From Gelidibacter japonicus (GTDB lineage Bacteria > Bacteroidota > Bacteroidia > Flavobacteriales > Flavobacteriaceae), in contig NZ_BJKB01000003.1 of assembly GCF_010725055.1 (NCBI RefSeq), positions 1 through 64,000 of the forward strand: 64,000 nucleotides of DNA. The letters are read 5' to 3'. Below, piece after piece: positions 1 through 9,700 of the stretch; position 1 is the stretch's first letter; the number at the start of each line of letters is the position of its first letter. Made by a program: the position numbers and the translations under genes. Under the pieces are notes generated by a model, which saw nothing but the letters and a program-made list of their open reading frames with translations, was not told where the DNA came from and made no database searches.

Positions 1-41
1 ATAACATATCCAAGTGTTTGTTAATCAGTAAAAAAGATACG

Positions 42-80
42 AAAAAAGGAGTGAAAACACTACGGTTTACACTCCTTTTT
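42..80 (+). terminator. Rho-independent terminator of an upstream gene outside the window
   Basis: An 11-bp perfect stem (AAAAAGGAGTG at 43-53 with CACTCCTTTTT at 70-80) closes a short loop in which a further AAAC/GTTT pairing is possible. The 3' arm ends in a T run. It probably ends a transcript that enters from the left edge, and the A-rich 5' arm would let it work in both directions. Confidence 0.75.
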
Positions 81-352
81 ATCTCTTTTTACCCCAATAT
101 TTTTAAGGGGACTTTTTCAGTGGCCTCCTTTATGGTGGGCTTTTTTTATTCCATTGATGGTTAAAAATGTATAAGTTGCGAAGCACTTGAAATTAGGGCG
201 CATGTTTTGAAAATAAGAGAAATTACATCCTAAGAAAACTCAACTATAAGACATCTGTCTCCTTTCTAAACTTTTAAAAAAGCTTACATTGTAACAAATT
301 TTAAAAAAAGCTACTAATATCATTAAACCAATAACTTTCTAAACAAATAACT
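81..352. other. Intergenic region upstream of the ABC genes, no gene seen
   Basis: A/T-rich spacer between the terminator and the ABC ATPase gene. No convincing coding frame, RNA gene or TAnnTTTG box was found. A promoter for the downstream pair is expected here but cannot be placed with confidence. Confidence 0.5.
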
Positions 353-1228
353 ATGCTTTCTATCCAAAACCTGAATAAAACCTATCCTAACGGGACACAG
401 GCTTTAAATAATGTCAATCTTGAAATTCAAAAAGGAATGTTTGGTCTTTTAGGACCCAACGGCGCCGGTAAATCGACTTTGATGCGTACCATTGCCACCT
501 TGCAGGTTGCCGATAGTGGTACGATTGCCTTTGATGGGATTGATGTGTTTAATCAACCTGAAGAGTTGCGGAAGGTGCTGGGTTATCTGCCTCAGGATTT
601 TGGAGTCTATCCGAAAGTGTCTGCAGAAATGATGTTGAACCATATCGCCAAGATCAAAGGCATTCATAGCAGTAATGATCGTAAGGCCTATGTGGCCGAT
701 CTTTTAAATCAGGTGAATCTCTACAAATTCAGAAAACGGAATTTGGGCGATTATTCTGGTGGGATGCGTCAGCGTTTTGGGATTGCCCAAGCCTTGATCG
801 GAAATCCTAAATTAATTATTGTGGATGAACCCACCGCTGGATTGGATCCTTTGGAACGCAATCGCTTTCATAATCTGTTAAGTGAGTTGGGCGAGGATGC
901 CGTGGTGATTTTATCCACCCATATTGTGGATGATGTCGTCAACTTGTGTACCAATATGGCGGTTTTTAATGAGGGGCAAGTTGTAGTGCAGGGACACCCG
1001 CAAGAATTATCGGAGTCGTTGAACGACAAAATATATCGCAAACGCATCGAAAAGAATGAGATTGAAAAATACCAATCAGAATATACCGTGCTTTCTACCT
1101 ATTTGCGAAGTGGCAATATGAACGTCAATATCTATAGCGATGTTCACCCTGGAGACGGTTTTGAAGTGGTCAATAACAATTTGGAAGATTTTTACTTCTT
1201 CAGTATTAACCAACCTCAAACCGTATAA
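353..1228 (+). CDS. ABC transporter ATP-binding protein
   Basis: Cytoplasmic ATPase of an ABC-2 type exporter, 291 residues, the usual length for one nucleotide-binding domain plus a short C-terminal extension. Visible motifs are Walker A GPNGAGKST (34-42), the ABC signature YSGGMRQR (134-141), Walker B ending IIVDEP (D158, E159) and the switch histidine in STH (190), so ATP hydrolysis should be intact. The stop codon is followed after two bases by the start of a permease/M1 peptidase fusion, so the two are almost certainly co-transcribed and form one complex. The substrate is unknown. The family is common in Bacteroidota next to such fusions, and no specific role can be read from the sequence. 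Confidence 0.93.
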   Translation: MLSIQNLNKTYPNGTQALNNVNLEIQKGMFGLLGPNGAGKSTLMRTIATLQVADSGTIAFDGIDVFNQPEELRKVLGYLPQDFGVYPKVSAEMMLNHIAKIKGIHSSNDRKAYVADLLNQVNLYKFRKRNLGDYSGGMRQRFGIAQALIGNPKLIIVDEPTAGLDPLERNRFHNLLSELGEDAVVILSTHIVDDVVNLCTNMAVFNEGQVVVQGHPQELSESLNDKIYRKRIEKNEIEKYQSEYTVLSTYLRSGNMNVNIYSDVHPGDGFEVVNNNLEDFYFFSINQPQTV

Positions 1229-1230
1229 TC

Positions 1231-4200
1231 ATGAAGGAAATTTTCTTATTTGAACTGAAATATCGGTTAAGACGTCCAGCCACTTACATCTACATTTTTC
1301 TGATGTTCCTGATACCACTTTTAATAAGTGTTTTTGCCGATTCTGTTACGGCCCAATATACCAATAGCCCTAACGCCATCGTAGGAGTTCTGGGTGGTAT
1401 GAGTATTATAAGTCTGTTTTTTTATGCCGCAATCATGGGCGTTGCAGTCTATCGGGACGAAGAGCATAAAACCGCACAAACCTATTTCACCTTTCCTATT
1501 TCGGAAATAAACTATATTCTTGGGCGGTTTTTTGGCAGTTTTACCATTGTTACGATTATGAATATGGGCGCCGTTATCGGTGCGATGATTGGCTTCAGTA
1601 TTGGTGCTTTTTTGGAACGACCGGATTATGGCGTTTATACATCTTTTAATCTCACATCGTATGTCTTGCCTTTTGTTTATCTGCTAACGTTCAATGCCTT
1701 TTTTATAGGCAGTTTGTTCTTTTGTTTGATGACGTTTTTTAAGCGTATGTCCATCTTGTATTTAGGGGGGATTGTTATTCTCATCCTGACCATCGCCTCA
1801 GGGCAATTGTTGTCTGGGCTAGATACCGATTGGTTAAGTGTGTATGTGGATCCTTTTGGAGAAACTGCCCATGGTTATCTCACAAAGTACTGGACTGTGG
1901 ACGAGCTCAATCATACCCAGTTGTCACTATCGGGCAAATTTGGACTCAACCGCTTATTGTGGTTAGGTATTGCTTTTGCGATTTTCTTTTTCACTTTATT
2001 TAAATTTTCATACAAAGGATTTTTGACCAGTGCTAAGCAGAAATCGACAAAAGAAAGCAAGGAGGCCTACGTACCTTCTTCTTTTATCCCCAACATCACT
2101 CAAGTTTTTAATGCCAAAGCGCGTCGGGAAAACCTATTGTCCTTGAGTAGAATTGAGTTTCTATCGATTGTAAAAGAAACCGTTTTTGTCATTTTGATTG
2201 TCATGGGAATTATCGTTGCAGGATTTATTGCCTACCAATCCAATCAAACCTACGGTACGCCGTCCTTGCCGCTGACACGATATATGGTGATGCAAATTTC
2301 AGGTGGATTGTCGTTGTTTTCTGTCATCATTTTAGTGATTTATGCAGGGGAAGCGGTTCATAGGACCAGGCAGAATAAAACCTTTGAATTTTACGACGCT
2401 TTACCTGTCAGCAATATCACTTTATATCTTTCCAAGATTATTTCGCTTATTGGCGTGGCAGTGGTGTTGACCTTGCTCAATGTGGTCGTTGGCGTTTTGT
2501 ACCAAACTTTTAATGGCTACTTCCATTATGAATTGGGGATGTACCTGACCTATAATTTCACAAGTGTCTTCCCTTCTTATATAATGACCGTGCTTTTGGC
2601 ATTTTTTATTCACGTGTTGGTGAATAATAAGTTTTTGGGACATTTTATCGTCATAATTATTTATGTCGGTTTACCTATCTTATTGGCATTGGCGTTTAAA
2701 ACATCCAATCCATTGGTCATTTTTGGCGGTACACCCGGTGGTTTTATAAGTGATTTAAATGGCTTTGGACACTATTTGTATGGAAAATTCTGGTTGAACC
2801 TTTATTGGATCTTATTGACTTGTATTTTGGCAGTTGTTGGAATTGTTTTTTGGAACCGTGGCTTCTTGTCTTCGGCCAAGGAACGTTTGCAAATCGCTAA
2901 ACAGCGTTTTAGCGGGAGAATTTTGGGACTGATGCTGTTCTTTATTCTGGCATTTGTTTCAGTGGGTGCTTATAGTTACTACAACTTGAAAGTATTGAAC
3001 CAATTGGAAGATGGCAATTACAGTCAAAAACTTAATGCCGATGCTGAAAAGAAATATGGGAAATATATTGATCAGCCGCATATTCAGGTAACCGATCTTA
3101 AAGCTTTTATTGATATTTTTCCCGAAGACAGGCGCGTAGAGGCCAAAGGTGAATTCAAGGTCATTAATAATTACGAAGTCCCTATTGATACACTGTTAAT
3201 GGAAATCAAATTTCCAATAGCTGATACAAAAATCACTAAAGTGGTCTATAACGGTGCCGAATTAAAACCATTTTTGGAGGATGACGACTATCGAATGTTC
3301 ATCTACAAATTACCAACAAGCTTGCAACCAAAGGAAACTGCGTCTTTGGTCATTGAAACAAAAGTGAACACGCATGGATTCTCTATGGATTCTGAAACTG
3401 CGATATTAGACAATGGTACATTTTTTAGGGACGCGATTTTTCCTTCCTTTCATTACGAACGGACTTTATCCGACAATGGCGTTCGTAAAAAATATGGTTT
3501 GGAAAAGCTCGATTATTTATACCCACCGAGAACGGATAGCCTAGCTTTAAAGAAAAACTTGTTTAACGAAGATGCTGATTATCTGAACTTCGAAGCTGTA
3601 TTGAGCACTTCAAAAGGGCAAACAGCCGTAGCACCCGGAACACTTACCAAGCAATGGGAAGAGAATGGAAGAAGCTATTTTCAGTATAAACTGGAAGAAA
3701 AAACGGATTATTTCTTCAATTTCGTTTCCGCAGCCTATGATATCGAAAGGGATAACTGGACGGCACCAAGTGGAAAGAAAGTCGCTATAGAAATTTATCA
3801 TTCTCCAAAGCATACAAAGAATCTGGAATATTTTATCAAAGGGGTGAAAATTGCGTTGGACTATAATTCCAAAAACTTCATGGAATACCCGTATTCGGTC
3901 ATTCGCATAATAGAATTCCCTGCACATTCCACATTTGCCCAATCTTTTGCAACCACTATCCCATATTCTGAAGATTTCGGATTTGCAGCTGATTTTTCAA
4001 AAGCAGACAGTTACAATTATGCCTTTAGAATTACCTCTCACGAAGTGGCTCACCAATGGTGGGGACATATTGTGACGCCAAGTAAAACCTCTGGAGCCAA
4101 TATCATTTCAGAGACTTTGGCTGAATATGCATCATTAATGACCATGAAACAGGAATATGGTGAAAATGGGATCAAGTCGTTTTTAAAAAACTCACTGGAC

Positions 4201-4836
4201 ACTTACTTAGGGAGCAGAAAATTTAGTTTTAAACCAGAACGTACCTTAATGAATGTCGAAACCGGCGGCTATATTTGGTATGAAAAGGGCTCTATGATTA
4301 TGTATGACCTACAAGATGTAATGGGGGAGGACGTGGTCAATAGCGGGCTGAAGAGCTTTTTGGAAGAATTCAAATATAATAAGAAGGGCTTTTATCCAAC
4401 TTCTGAAGATTTGTACAAGGCACTATATGCGGTTACCCCTGATTCATTGAAATATAAAGTTGATGATGGTTTTAAAGAGATCGTATTATATGAAAACAGA
4501 GTGATGACTGCCAAAACCAAAGCTTTGGACAATGGAAAATGGGAAACGACGTTTACGGTGAATTCCAAAAAAATCTATTATGACGACAAAGGCAGGGAAG
4601 ATAGGGTAGACGACAAGAAAAACTTAATTGATATTGGTTTGTTTGGCGAAGATATTATCAATGACGATGGAGTTACCATTAAAGACCCGTTGTATTTTGA
4701 ATTGAAATGGTTGGATCCTGGAGATAATACCTTCACTGTCATTACGGATAAAAAACCCTTAAAAGCGGGAATTGATCCTTATAACAAACTGATTGATCGG
4801 AACTCTGATGACAATTTAAAAACAGTGGAAGAGTAA
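1231..4836 (+). CDS. ABC-2 permease fused to an M1-family aminopeptidase domain
   Basis: A 1201-residue inner-membrane protein. Residues about 1-275 and 310-580 are two sets of hydrophobic segments typical of ABC-2 permeases (charged cytoplasmic start KYRLRRP, then repeated membrane spans). From about 600 onward the protein is soluble and resembles M1 metallopeptidases: zinc motif HEVAH at 937-941 and a second glutamate in SETLAEY at 961, with WWGH directly after the motif. The glycine-aromatic-methionine-asparagine exopeptidase motif is not obvious. The domain order (permease first, peptidase last) is a known Bacteroidota family, annotated as ABC transporter permease/M1 family aminopeptidase. 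The peptidase part would probably face the periplasm. It follows the ATPase gene by two bases. Whether it cleaves a transported peptide is unknown. Confidence 0.9.
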   Translation: MKEIFLFELKYRLRRPATYIYIFLMFLIPLLISVFADSVTAQYTNSPNAIVGVLGGMSIISLFFYAAIMGVAVYRDEEHKTAQTYFTFPISEINYILGRFFGSFTIVTIMNMGAVIGAMIGFSIGAFLERPDYGVYTSFNLTSYVLPFVYLLTFNAFFIGSLFFCLMTFFKRMSILYLGGIVILILTIASGQLLSGLDTDWLSVYVDPFGETAHGYLTKYWTVDELNHTQLSLSGKFGLNRLLWLGIAFAIFFFTLFKFSYKGFLTSAKQKSTKESKEAYVPSSFIPNITQVFNAKARRENLLSLSRIEFLSIVKETVFVILIVMGIIVAGFIAYQSNQTYGTPSLPLTRYMVMQISGGLSLFSVIILVIYAGEAVHRTRQNKTFEFYDALPVSNITLYLSKIISLIGVAVVLTLLNVVVGVLYQTFNGYFHYELGMYLTYNFTSVFPSYIMTVLLAFFIHVLVNNKFLGHFIVIIIYVGLPILLALAFKTSNPLVIFGGTPGGFISDLNGFGHYLYGKFWLNLYWILLTCILAVVGIVFWNRGFLSSAKERLQIAKQRFSGRILGLMLFFILAFVSVGAYSYYNLKVLNQLEDGNYSQKLNADAEKKYGKYIDQPHIQVTDLKAFIDIFPEDRRVEAKGEFKVINNYEVPIDTLLMEIKFPIADTKITKVVYNGAELKPFLEDDDYRMFIYKLPTSLQPKETASLVIETKVNTHGFSMDSETAILDNGTFFRDAIFPSFHYERTLSDNGVRKKYGLEKLDYLYPPRTDSLALKKNLFNEDADYLNFEAVLSTSKGQTAVAPGTLTKQWEENGRSYFQYKLEEKTDYFFNFVSAAYDIERDNWTAPSGKKVAIEIYHSPKHTKNLEYFIKGVKIALDYNSKNFMEYPYSVIRIIEFPAHSTFAQSFATTIPYSEDFGFAADFSKADSYNYAFRITSHEVAHQWWGHIVTPSKTSGANIISETLAEYASLMTMKQEYGENGIKSFLKNSLDTYLGSRKFSFKPERTLMNVETGGYIWYEKGSMIMYDLQDVMGEDVVNSGLKSFLEEFKYNKKGFYPTSEDLYKALYAVTPDSLKYKVDDGFKEIVLYENRVMTAKTKALDNGKWETTFTVNSKKIYYDDKGREDRVDDKKNLIDIGLFGEDIINDDGVTIKDPLYFELKWLDPGDNTFTVITDKKPLKAGIDPYNKLIDRNSDDNLKTVEE

Positions 4837-4852
4837 AACATATTAAATATAT

Positions 4853-4891
4853 AAACCATAAAAGCGAGGGAAATCCTCGCTTTTATGGTTT
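4853..4891. terminator. Bidirectional terminator between convergent genes
   Basis: A perfect 17-bp stem, AAACCATAAAAGCGAGG (4853-4869) with its complement at 4875-4891, and a 5-base loop. A-rich and T-rich flanks on both sides let it stop the ABC operon (+) and the DeoR-type regulator gene (-). Confidence 0.9.
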
Positions 4892-4915
4892 CACCTAAAC
4901 AATATTGAACGACAG

Positions 4916-5665
4916 CTACACTAGGTTGATGCCGGCATTTTTATAGTCTTTAATTTTAGGATCGTTTGGATCATAATCGGTGACTACAGTGCCAATGTCA
5001 TTTATACTACAGACATCGTAATTGAGTATTGAATTTAATTTATTTGAAGTCGCCAAAAAGACCGTGTGCTGTGAGGCGTTTATCATGGCTTTTTTAACCA
5101 ATGAAACTTCGTAGCCCTCATCAGTGACGCCCTGTTCAAGACTCAAGGCACTCACACCAATAAAACAGATATTGGCTCTTAGGCTTGATAAATATTGAAT
5201 CACATCAATTCCGGTGGTGACCATGGAACTTCTATGGATTTTGCCTCCTATAAAGATGGTTTCAATTGAATGATGCTCCGTTAACTGCATGGCTATGGGC
5301 AAGCTATATGTGTAAATGGTAGCTTTCAAGGATTTAGGCAGCATTTTGGCCAGCATTAAATTTGTGGTACCTCCGCTCATTATGATTACCATCCCATCCT
5401 CAACTAAGTTGATCGCTTTAAGGGCAATTCGCACTTTATTTTCTCTATTATAAATAATGTCTTCATTATAATGATAAAGCTTTTGAATGGTAGAGATGGC
5501 ACCACCATGTACTTTGGTAAGAAGGCCCCGGTCGTCCAATTCCTTAATATCCCTTCTTATGGTATCTTCAGATACCTTAAGTTTCTCCGACAAAAAACTA
5601 GAACTCACTCTTCTATTGATACTGACTTCATCAATTATTTTTTGCTGACGCTCTTTTTTCTTCAT
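4916..5665 (-). CDS. DeoR/GlpR-family transcriptional regulator
   Basis: A 249-residue cytoplasmic regulator. The N-terminus (about 1-57) is a classic DeoR winged helix-turn-helix with the pattern RQQKIIDEV, VSEDTIRRDIKELD and GLLTKVHGGA. Residues about 75-235 form the sugar-phosphate-sensing domain with the MVIIMSGGTTNLMLAK and FIGVSAL segments of the isomerase-like fold. DeoR proteins usually repress sugar catabolic genes and are released by a phosphorylated sugar. The gene is divergent from the amino-sugar locus that begins with a decayed NagX-like gene and susC, so it is the likely local repressor, with an amino-sugar phosphate as a plausible effector (inference). Palindromes in its upstream region (5722-5778) are candidate operators. 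Length and domains look complete. Confidence 0.92.
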   Translation of the reverse strand: MKKKERQQKIIDEVSINRRVSSSFLSEKLKVSEDTIRRDIKELDDRGLLTKVHGGAISTIQKLYHYNEDIIYNRENKVRIALKAINLVEDGMVIIMSGGTTNLMLAKMLPKSLKATIYTYSLPIAMQLTEHHSIETIFIGGKIHRSSMVTTGIDVIQYLSSLRANICFIGVSALSLEQGVTDEGYEVSLVKKAMINASQHTVFLATSNKLNSILNYDVCSINDIGTVVTDYDPNDPKIKDYKNAGINLV

Positions 5666-5721
5666 GAAAACTAATATTTTCTAACTAAATTAAATCCAAG
5701 TGCAGAAGATTATATAAATAT

Positions 5722-5778
5722 ATGCAAAATGATGCATGTTTCAATAACAAATAGCGCACAATGTAATAAAATATTACA
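5722..5778. promoter_or_regulatory. Two palindromes upstream of the DeoR-type gene, candidate operators
   Basis: ATGCA (5722-5726) and TGCAT (5733-5737) form an inverted repeat, and TGTAATA (5762-5768) and TATTACA (5772-5778) form a 7-bp inverted repeat around a 3-base spacer. Both lie 57-113 bases upstream of the regulator start, where autoregulation or divergent control would occur. Binding is inference from position and symmetry only. Confidence 0.4.
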
Positions 5779-5827
5779 CACTACAAGGTGGTAATTTGTA
5801 AAATTTCGCTAAAATAGTGAATTATAG

Positions 5828-6501
5828 GTAATTCTAACCGATTATTTCAACCCACATCTTGCGGAGATGCTAATTCTTATGGCTATATACAATACGCCAG
5901 GAAGCTGGGGTGCGGTCATTGCACACTTATGTAACCCAGCTTTGCTCGGATACTCTTCTACCGATTTTGTTTTCGCATTTTATTGGTCATGGTATTGGTT
6001 GTCATTTATATAATATTTAGGGGACTTAGAAAGTTGGAGTCAGCTTCAGACCGTTATTCATTGGAGGGGCAAACAGAAAACGGTTGGAAAGATTGTGGTT
6101 TTCAGGACTATAGATTGTAAAAGGTTGAAGATTTTCTTTCTTTTGATGAAGTGCCCATCACATTAAAAAACAAAAACGTATTCAATTTTAAGGCCTCACT
6201 AATTGCGTTGGTTAGCATGCGGGGAGTATTATTCCCAATTGAGCTGTCTTTTGAGACTAACCCCGATCTGTATTATTCAACTGGTGTGGAAACGCTTTTT
6301 TTTTGCCAAGTTTACTTAATGGCATTGGATATAAAGAGTGTCATTAGTGATCCAGGACGTTTGTCCATTTTAGATCTTTTCCTTTGTTTGTTTTTGGGTT
6401 TTCTGGTATTACGTGACAATGTTTTTTTTTTTTTTAGATCCATTCTGGAGGGGCTAAGGTTGTCGTTTTTGCAGGTAACCATTTATGTTATAAGGATTTG
6501 A
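5828..6501 (+). pseudogene. Decayed NagX-like (DUF5009 / HGSNAT-type) membrane acyltransferase remnant
   Basis: The gap between the regulator and susC is not empty. Frame 5828-6010 reads ILTDYFNPHLAEMLILM, then IYNTPGSWGAVIAHL and GYSSTDFVFAF, which follows the N-terminal signature of NagX/heparan-alpha-glucosaminide N-acetyltransferase-like proteins (a DxFRGLTI-type start, then VNNPGSW, then TPTDLVFPFFLF). At about 5985 the similarity moves to another frame (LLVMVLVVIYIIFRGLRKLESASDR), which meets a stop at 6118-6120 and stays open to 6501 with a segment RGVLFPIELSF that resembles the family's RIPGVLQRIAL stretch. No start codon, an apparent frameshift, an in-frame stop and only part of the usual length of about 370 residues remain. 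NagX genes accompany GlcNAc catabolic loci in several bacteria, so a former locus member is plausible. The assignment is from memory of the family, made by eye. Confidence 0.6.
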
Positions 6502-6677
6502 CGCCGCTTTTCGGTGAACCGACAGGTTTTTTGTTGATGGATAGAGAACATAATCCATAAATTTGGTAACCCAGGGTTTTGCTGTATAGGACAAAGATTT
6601 TCGTTAAAGGTTGGTCTTTTGAGCAGTTTATGTAAATCTCAAGGGATGTTTTTCGTGATAAGAACATTAAACGTGCA
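6502..6677. other. Intergenic region before susC, no gene seen
   Basis: Follows the pseudogene remnant. No recognisable coding frame was found. It may hold further, unrecognisable remains of the decayed gene and upstream control sites for susC. Confidence 0.4.
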
Positions 6678-6685
6678 TAAGTTTG
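6678..6685 (+). promoter_or_regulatory. Possible -7 box for the susC operon
   Basis: TAAGTTTG fits the Bacteroidota -7 consensus TAnnTTTG and lies 65 bases before the susC start. No well-spaced TTTG or TTG -33 element was found, so this is tentative. Confidence 0.3.
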
Positions 6686-6750
6686 CGAAAAACATGCGTG
6701 TTTTGATTTATTTTACTATTTTTATTAAAAATTAACTAAATCTTAACTGT

Positions 6751-9700
6751 ATGAAAAATTATTGTTATCAATTAATTGCCATGTTATTTTTGTTGGTTGC
6801 GCAGAGTTCGTTTGCTCAAACGGCATCAGTATCAGGTATAGTCACGGATAAGGCCACCGGCATCCCGTTAATAGGTGTGAATGTGGTTGTTGAAGGCACC
6901 TCAAACGGCGGTGTCACGGATTTTGATGGGAAATATACCATTACTAGTGCCAATCCACTACAAGGTAAAACTCTCGTTTTTAGTTTTGTTGGTTACAAGA
7001 CGGTTTCGTTTAGTATCCAGAGCAACAATCAAGAGCTAAATGTTGGAATGGAAGAAGATGCTACAAGTTTAGACGAAGTGGTTGTAACGGCTTTAGGTAT
7101 TAAACGTGAATCAAAAGCCCTGGGATATTCTTTGACCCAAGTTGATGGTGAGGAGATTTCGCAAGTAAAGACAACAAGTGCGGTTAATTCATTGCAAGGA
7201 CGGGTTGCTGGTGTCAACGTATCTACGACTAGTGCCGGAGCTGCAGGTTCAAGTAGAATCGTGATTAGAGGGGCTAGTTCCTTAACAGGAAATAATCAGC
7301 CTCTTTATGTGGTGGATGGGATTCCTGTGATTAACAATACCAAAAGCTCTGTTGTTGGACCAACCAATGACGGTACTGGCGATGGTGGAGATGATATTTC
7401 GTCAATCAATCCAGATGATATTGAATCTATTTCGGTGTTAAAAGGTAGTTCTGCGGCGGCATTGTATGGTTCATTGGCTTCCAATGGTGTCATCATGATT
7501 ACCACAAAATCCGGTAAGGGCCAGCAGGATCTTGGAATTGAGTACTCTAGCTCGTATACTTTTGACAGAGTCAATACCTCTCTTCAAGACATTCAGACCA
7601 TTTATGGACAGGGTGATAACGGATTGAAACCTGGTTACGAATTTGATGTCAATAATAATCCTGTGGAAATTGCAAATATGGAAAATGCTATTGATGACTC
7701 CTTTGTCAGTACGTTGCAATCGTGGGGTGCTTTGATGGACGGTTCAATGGTTTATAATTGGGACGGCGTCAAAAGACCCTATTCCTATAAGGGTAATAAT
7801 CTAGATAAGTTTTATCAAACTGGAACAACTGCCGTCAATACCTTGGCATTGTCAAAAGGTGGAGATGGTTATAATTATCGTTTTTCTATGTCCAATTTGG
7901 ATAACAGCGATATTTTTCCAAATTCTACTTTAAATAGAAAGTCGTTATCGTTGAATGCTTCTGCCAAGATCAATCCTAAATTGACTTCCACCATTAACGC
8001 GAAATATGTTATTGAGAAAGTACATAACCGTATAAACATAGGGGATACACCTGGAAATGCGAACACGGTGGCTAATGTGCTTCCTAGTTCGTTAGATATA
8101 TACGATTTAAAACCAGGGTCAAATGAGCAGGGTACAGAGCTTCTGTTTCAGCCAAGCCAATTCATTTCCAATCCGTATTGGGCGGTCAATAATTTTAATA
8201 ATGACGATAAAAAGAATAGGCTAACCGCATCCACTGTTTTGCGATATGACATTACCGAGTGGTTATATGCTACGGGTAGAGCAGGTATAGACACCTATGA
8301 TTTTGCCAGAAGAGCAGTAACACCTTACGGAACAGCATACCGTCCAGGTGGTGAGATGAGTCAGTCAAAAGCGACATATACCTCATTTGATGCCGATTTC
8401 ATGTTGGGAATTGAGAAGAGTATCACGGATAGAATATCTACAAACTCCATCATTGGTGCCAATACACGATCTTCTACTTATGAACAGTTGAGTGCCCTTG
8501 GAAGAGGATTTATTGTGATTGGTTTAGAGGATATCAATAACACTACCTTGCCAGAGCCTAAGAATGATTATTTCAAAACCAAGACCAATTCTATTTATGG
8601 TTCTTTTGAAGTGGATTACAATAAATTCTTTTATTTAACTTTTACGGGTAGAAATGATTGGTTCTCAACACTTTCTTATCCTGGTAAAGACACTCCAAAT
8701 AATGATTTCTACTGGTCTTTGAGTGGTAGTTTGCTACTTAGCGAGGCTTTTGATCTACCTTCAGCATTTAATTATCTTAAGCTAAGAGGAAGTTATGCGC
8801 AAGTAGCTGGTGGTGCCCAAAATGCCTATGCCTTAAATCTGGATTACGCCGTTACAGGATCATTCCAGGGGCAGTCCTTTGGTCAGCTGAACGGGAATTC
8901 CATTCCCAATCCAAATTTAGTGCCGTTTCAAAAGGATGAAACAGAGTTTGGTTTGGAAGGCAGGTTTTTCAATAACCGTTTGAATTTGGATGTGGCCTAT
9001 TATCAAAATGAAACTACCAATGATATTGTAAGGGCAGCAGCCTCTCAATCTTCTGGTTTTACATCATCAATCTTGAACATTGGTGCCCTACAGAACAAAG
9101 GTATTGAGTTGCTGATCGGTGGTTCACCTATTCGTACGGATGATTTTTCATGGAATACGTCCTTCAATCTAGGGTATAACGATAGTAAAATACTCAGTAC
9201 GGATGAAGAAGATACCCCAATTAACGTTGATGGTAGCCAAACACGTTCCAGAACCGCAATCATCTCACATATAGTGGGAGAGCACTACGGAGTTATCTAT
9301 GGTTCTTCTTATAAAAGAGACGAATCTGGTAACATCATGTATGATATTACGGGTAGCATACCAAAACCTATTCAAGGAGAGAACAAAATATTGGGACAAG
9401 GGGTAGCACCGTATACCTTAGGATTCTCAAATTCTTTTAGATATAAAAATGTGACCTTAGGATTTTTGATCGATGCTAAATATGGCGGAAGTGTGCATTC
9501 TGGTACCAATAGAGAACTGTTGTTAAGGGGCTTGCATAAAAAGACATTGGAAGGCCGTGAAAATGGACTGGTAGTTTCAGGAATTGATAATGCAACAGGC
9601 GACCCCTTCACCATGACGGTGGCCCCTGAAAACTTAAGAACCTATTATGGGGTAATGTTGGAAGAAAGTAGAGGGATCTCTGAAGAGGTTGTTTATAGTA

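Noticed and set aside
3610-3942. 110-codon minus-strand frame in the M1 peptidase region
   Set aside because: Antisense to conserved peptidase sequence and lacking its own start context.
5902-5942. Nested hairpin (AAGCTGGG with CCCAGCTT, inner GTGC with GCAC) that could be a riboswitch or leader RNA
   Set aside because: It lies within the frame that reads as the NagX-like remnant (PGSWGAV to NPALL), so the symmetry is more simply a by-product of decayed coding sequence; no T run or known riboswitch core is present.
6151-6501. 116-codon open frame starting at GTG as an independent membrane protein gene
   Set aside because: It continues in frame through a stop from the upstream frame, has no ribosome site or ATG, and its residues fit the later part of the decayed NagX-like gene.
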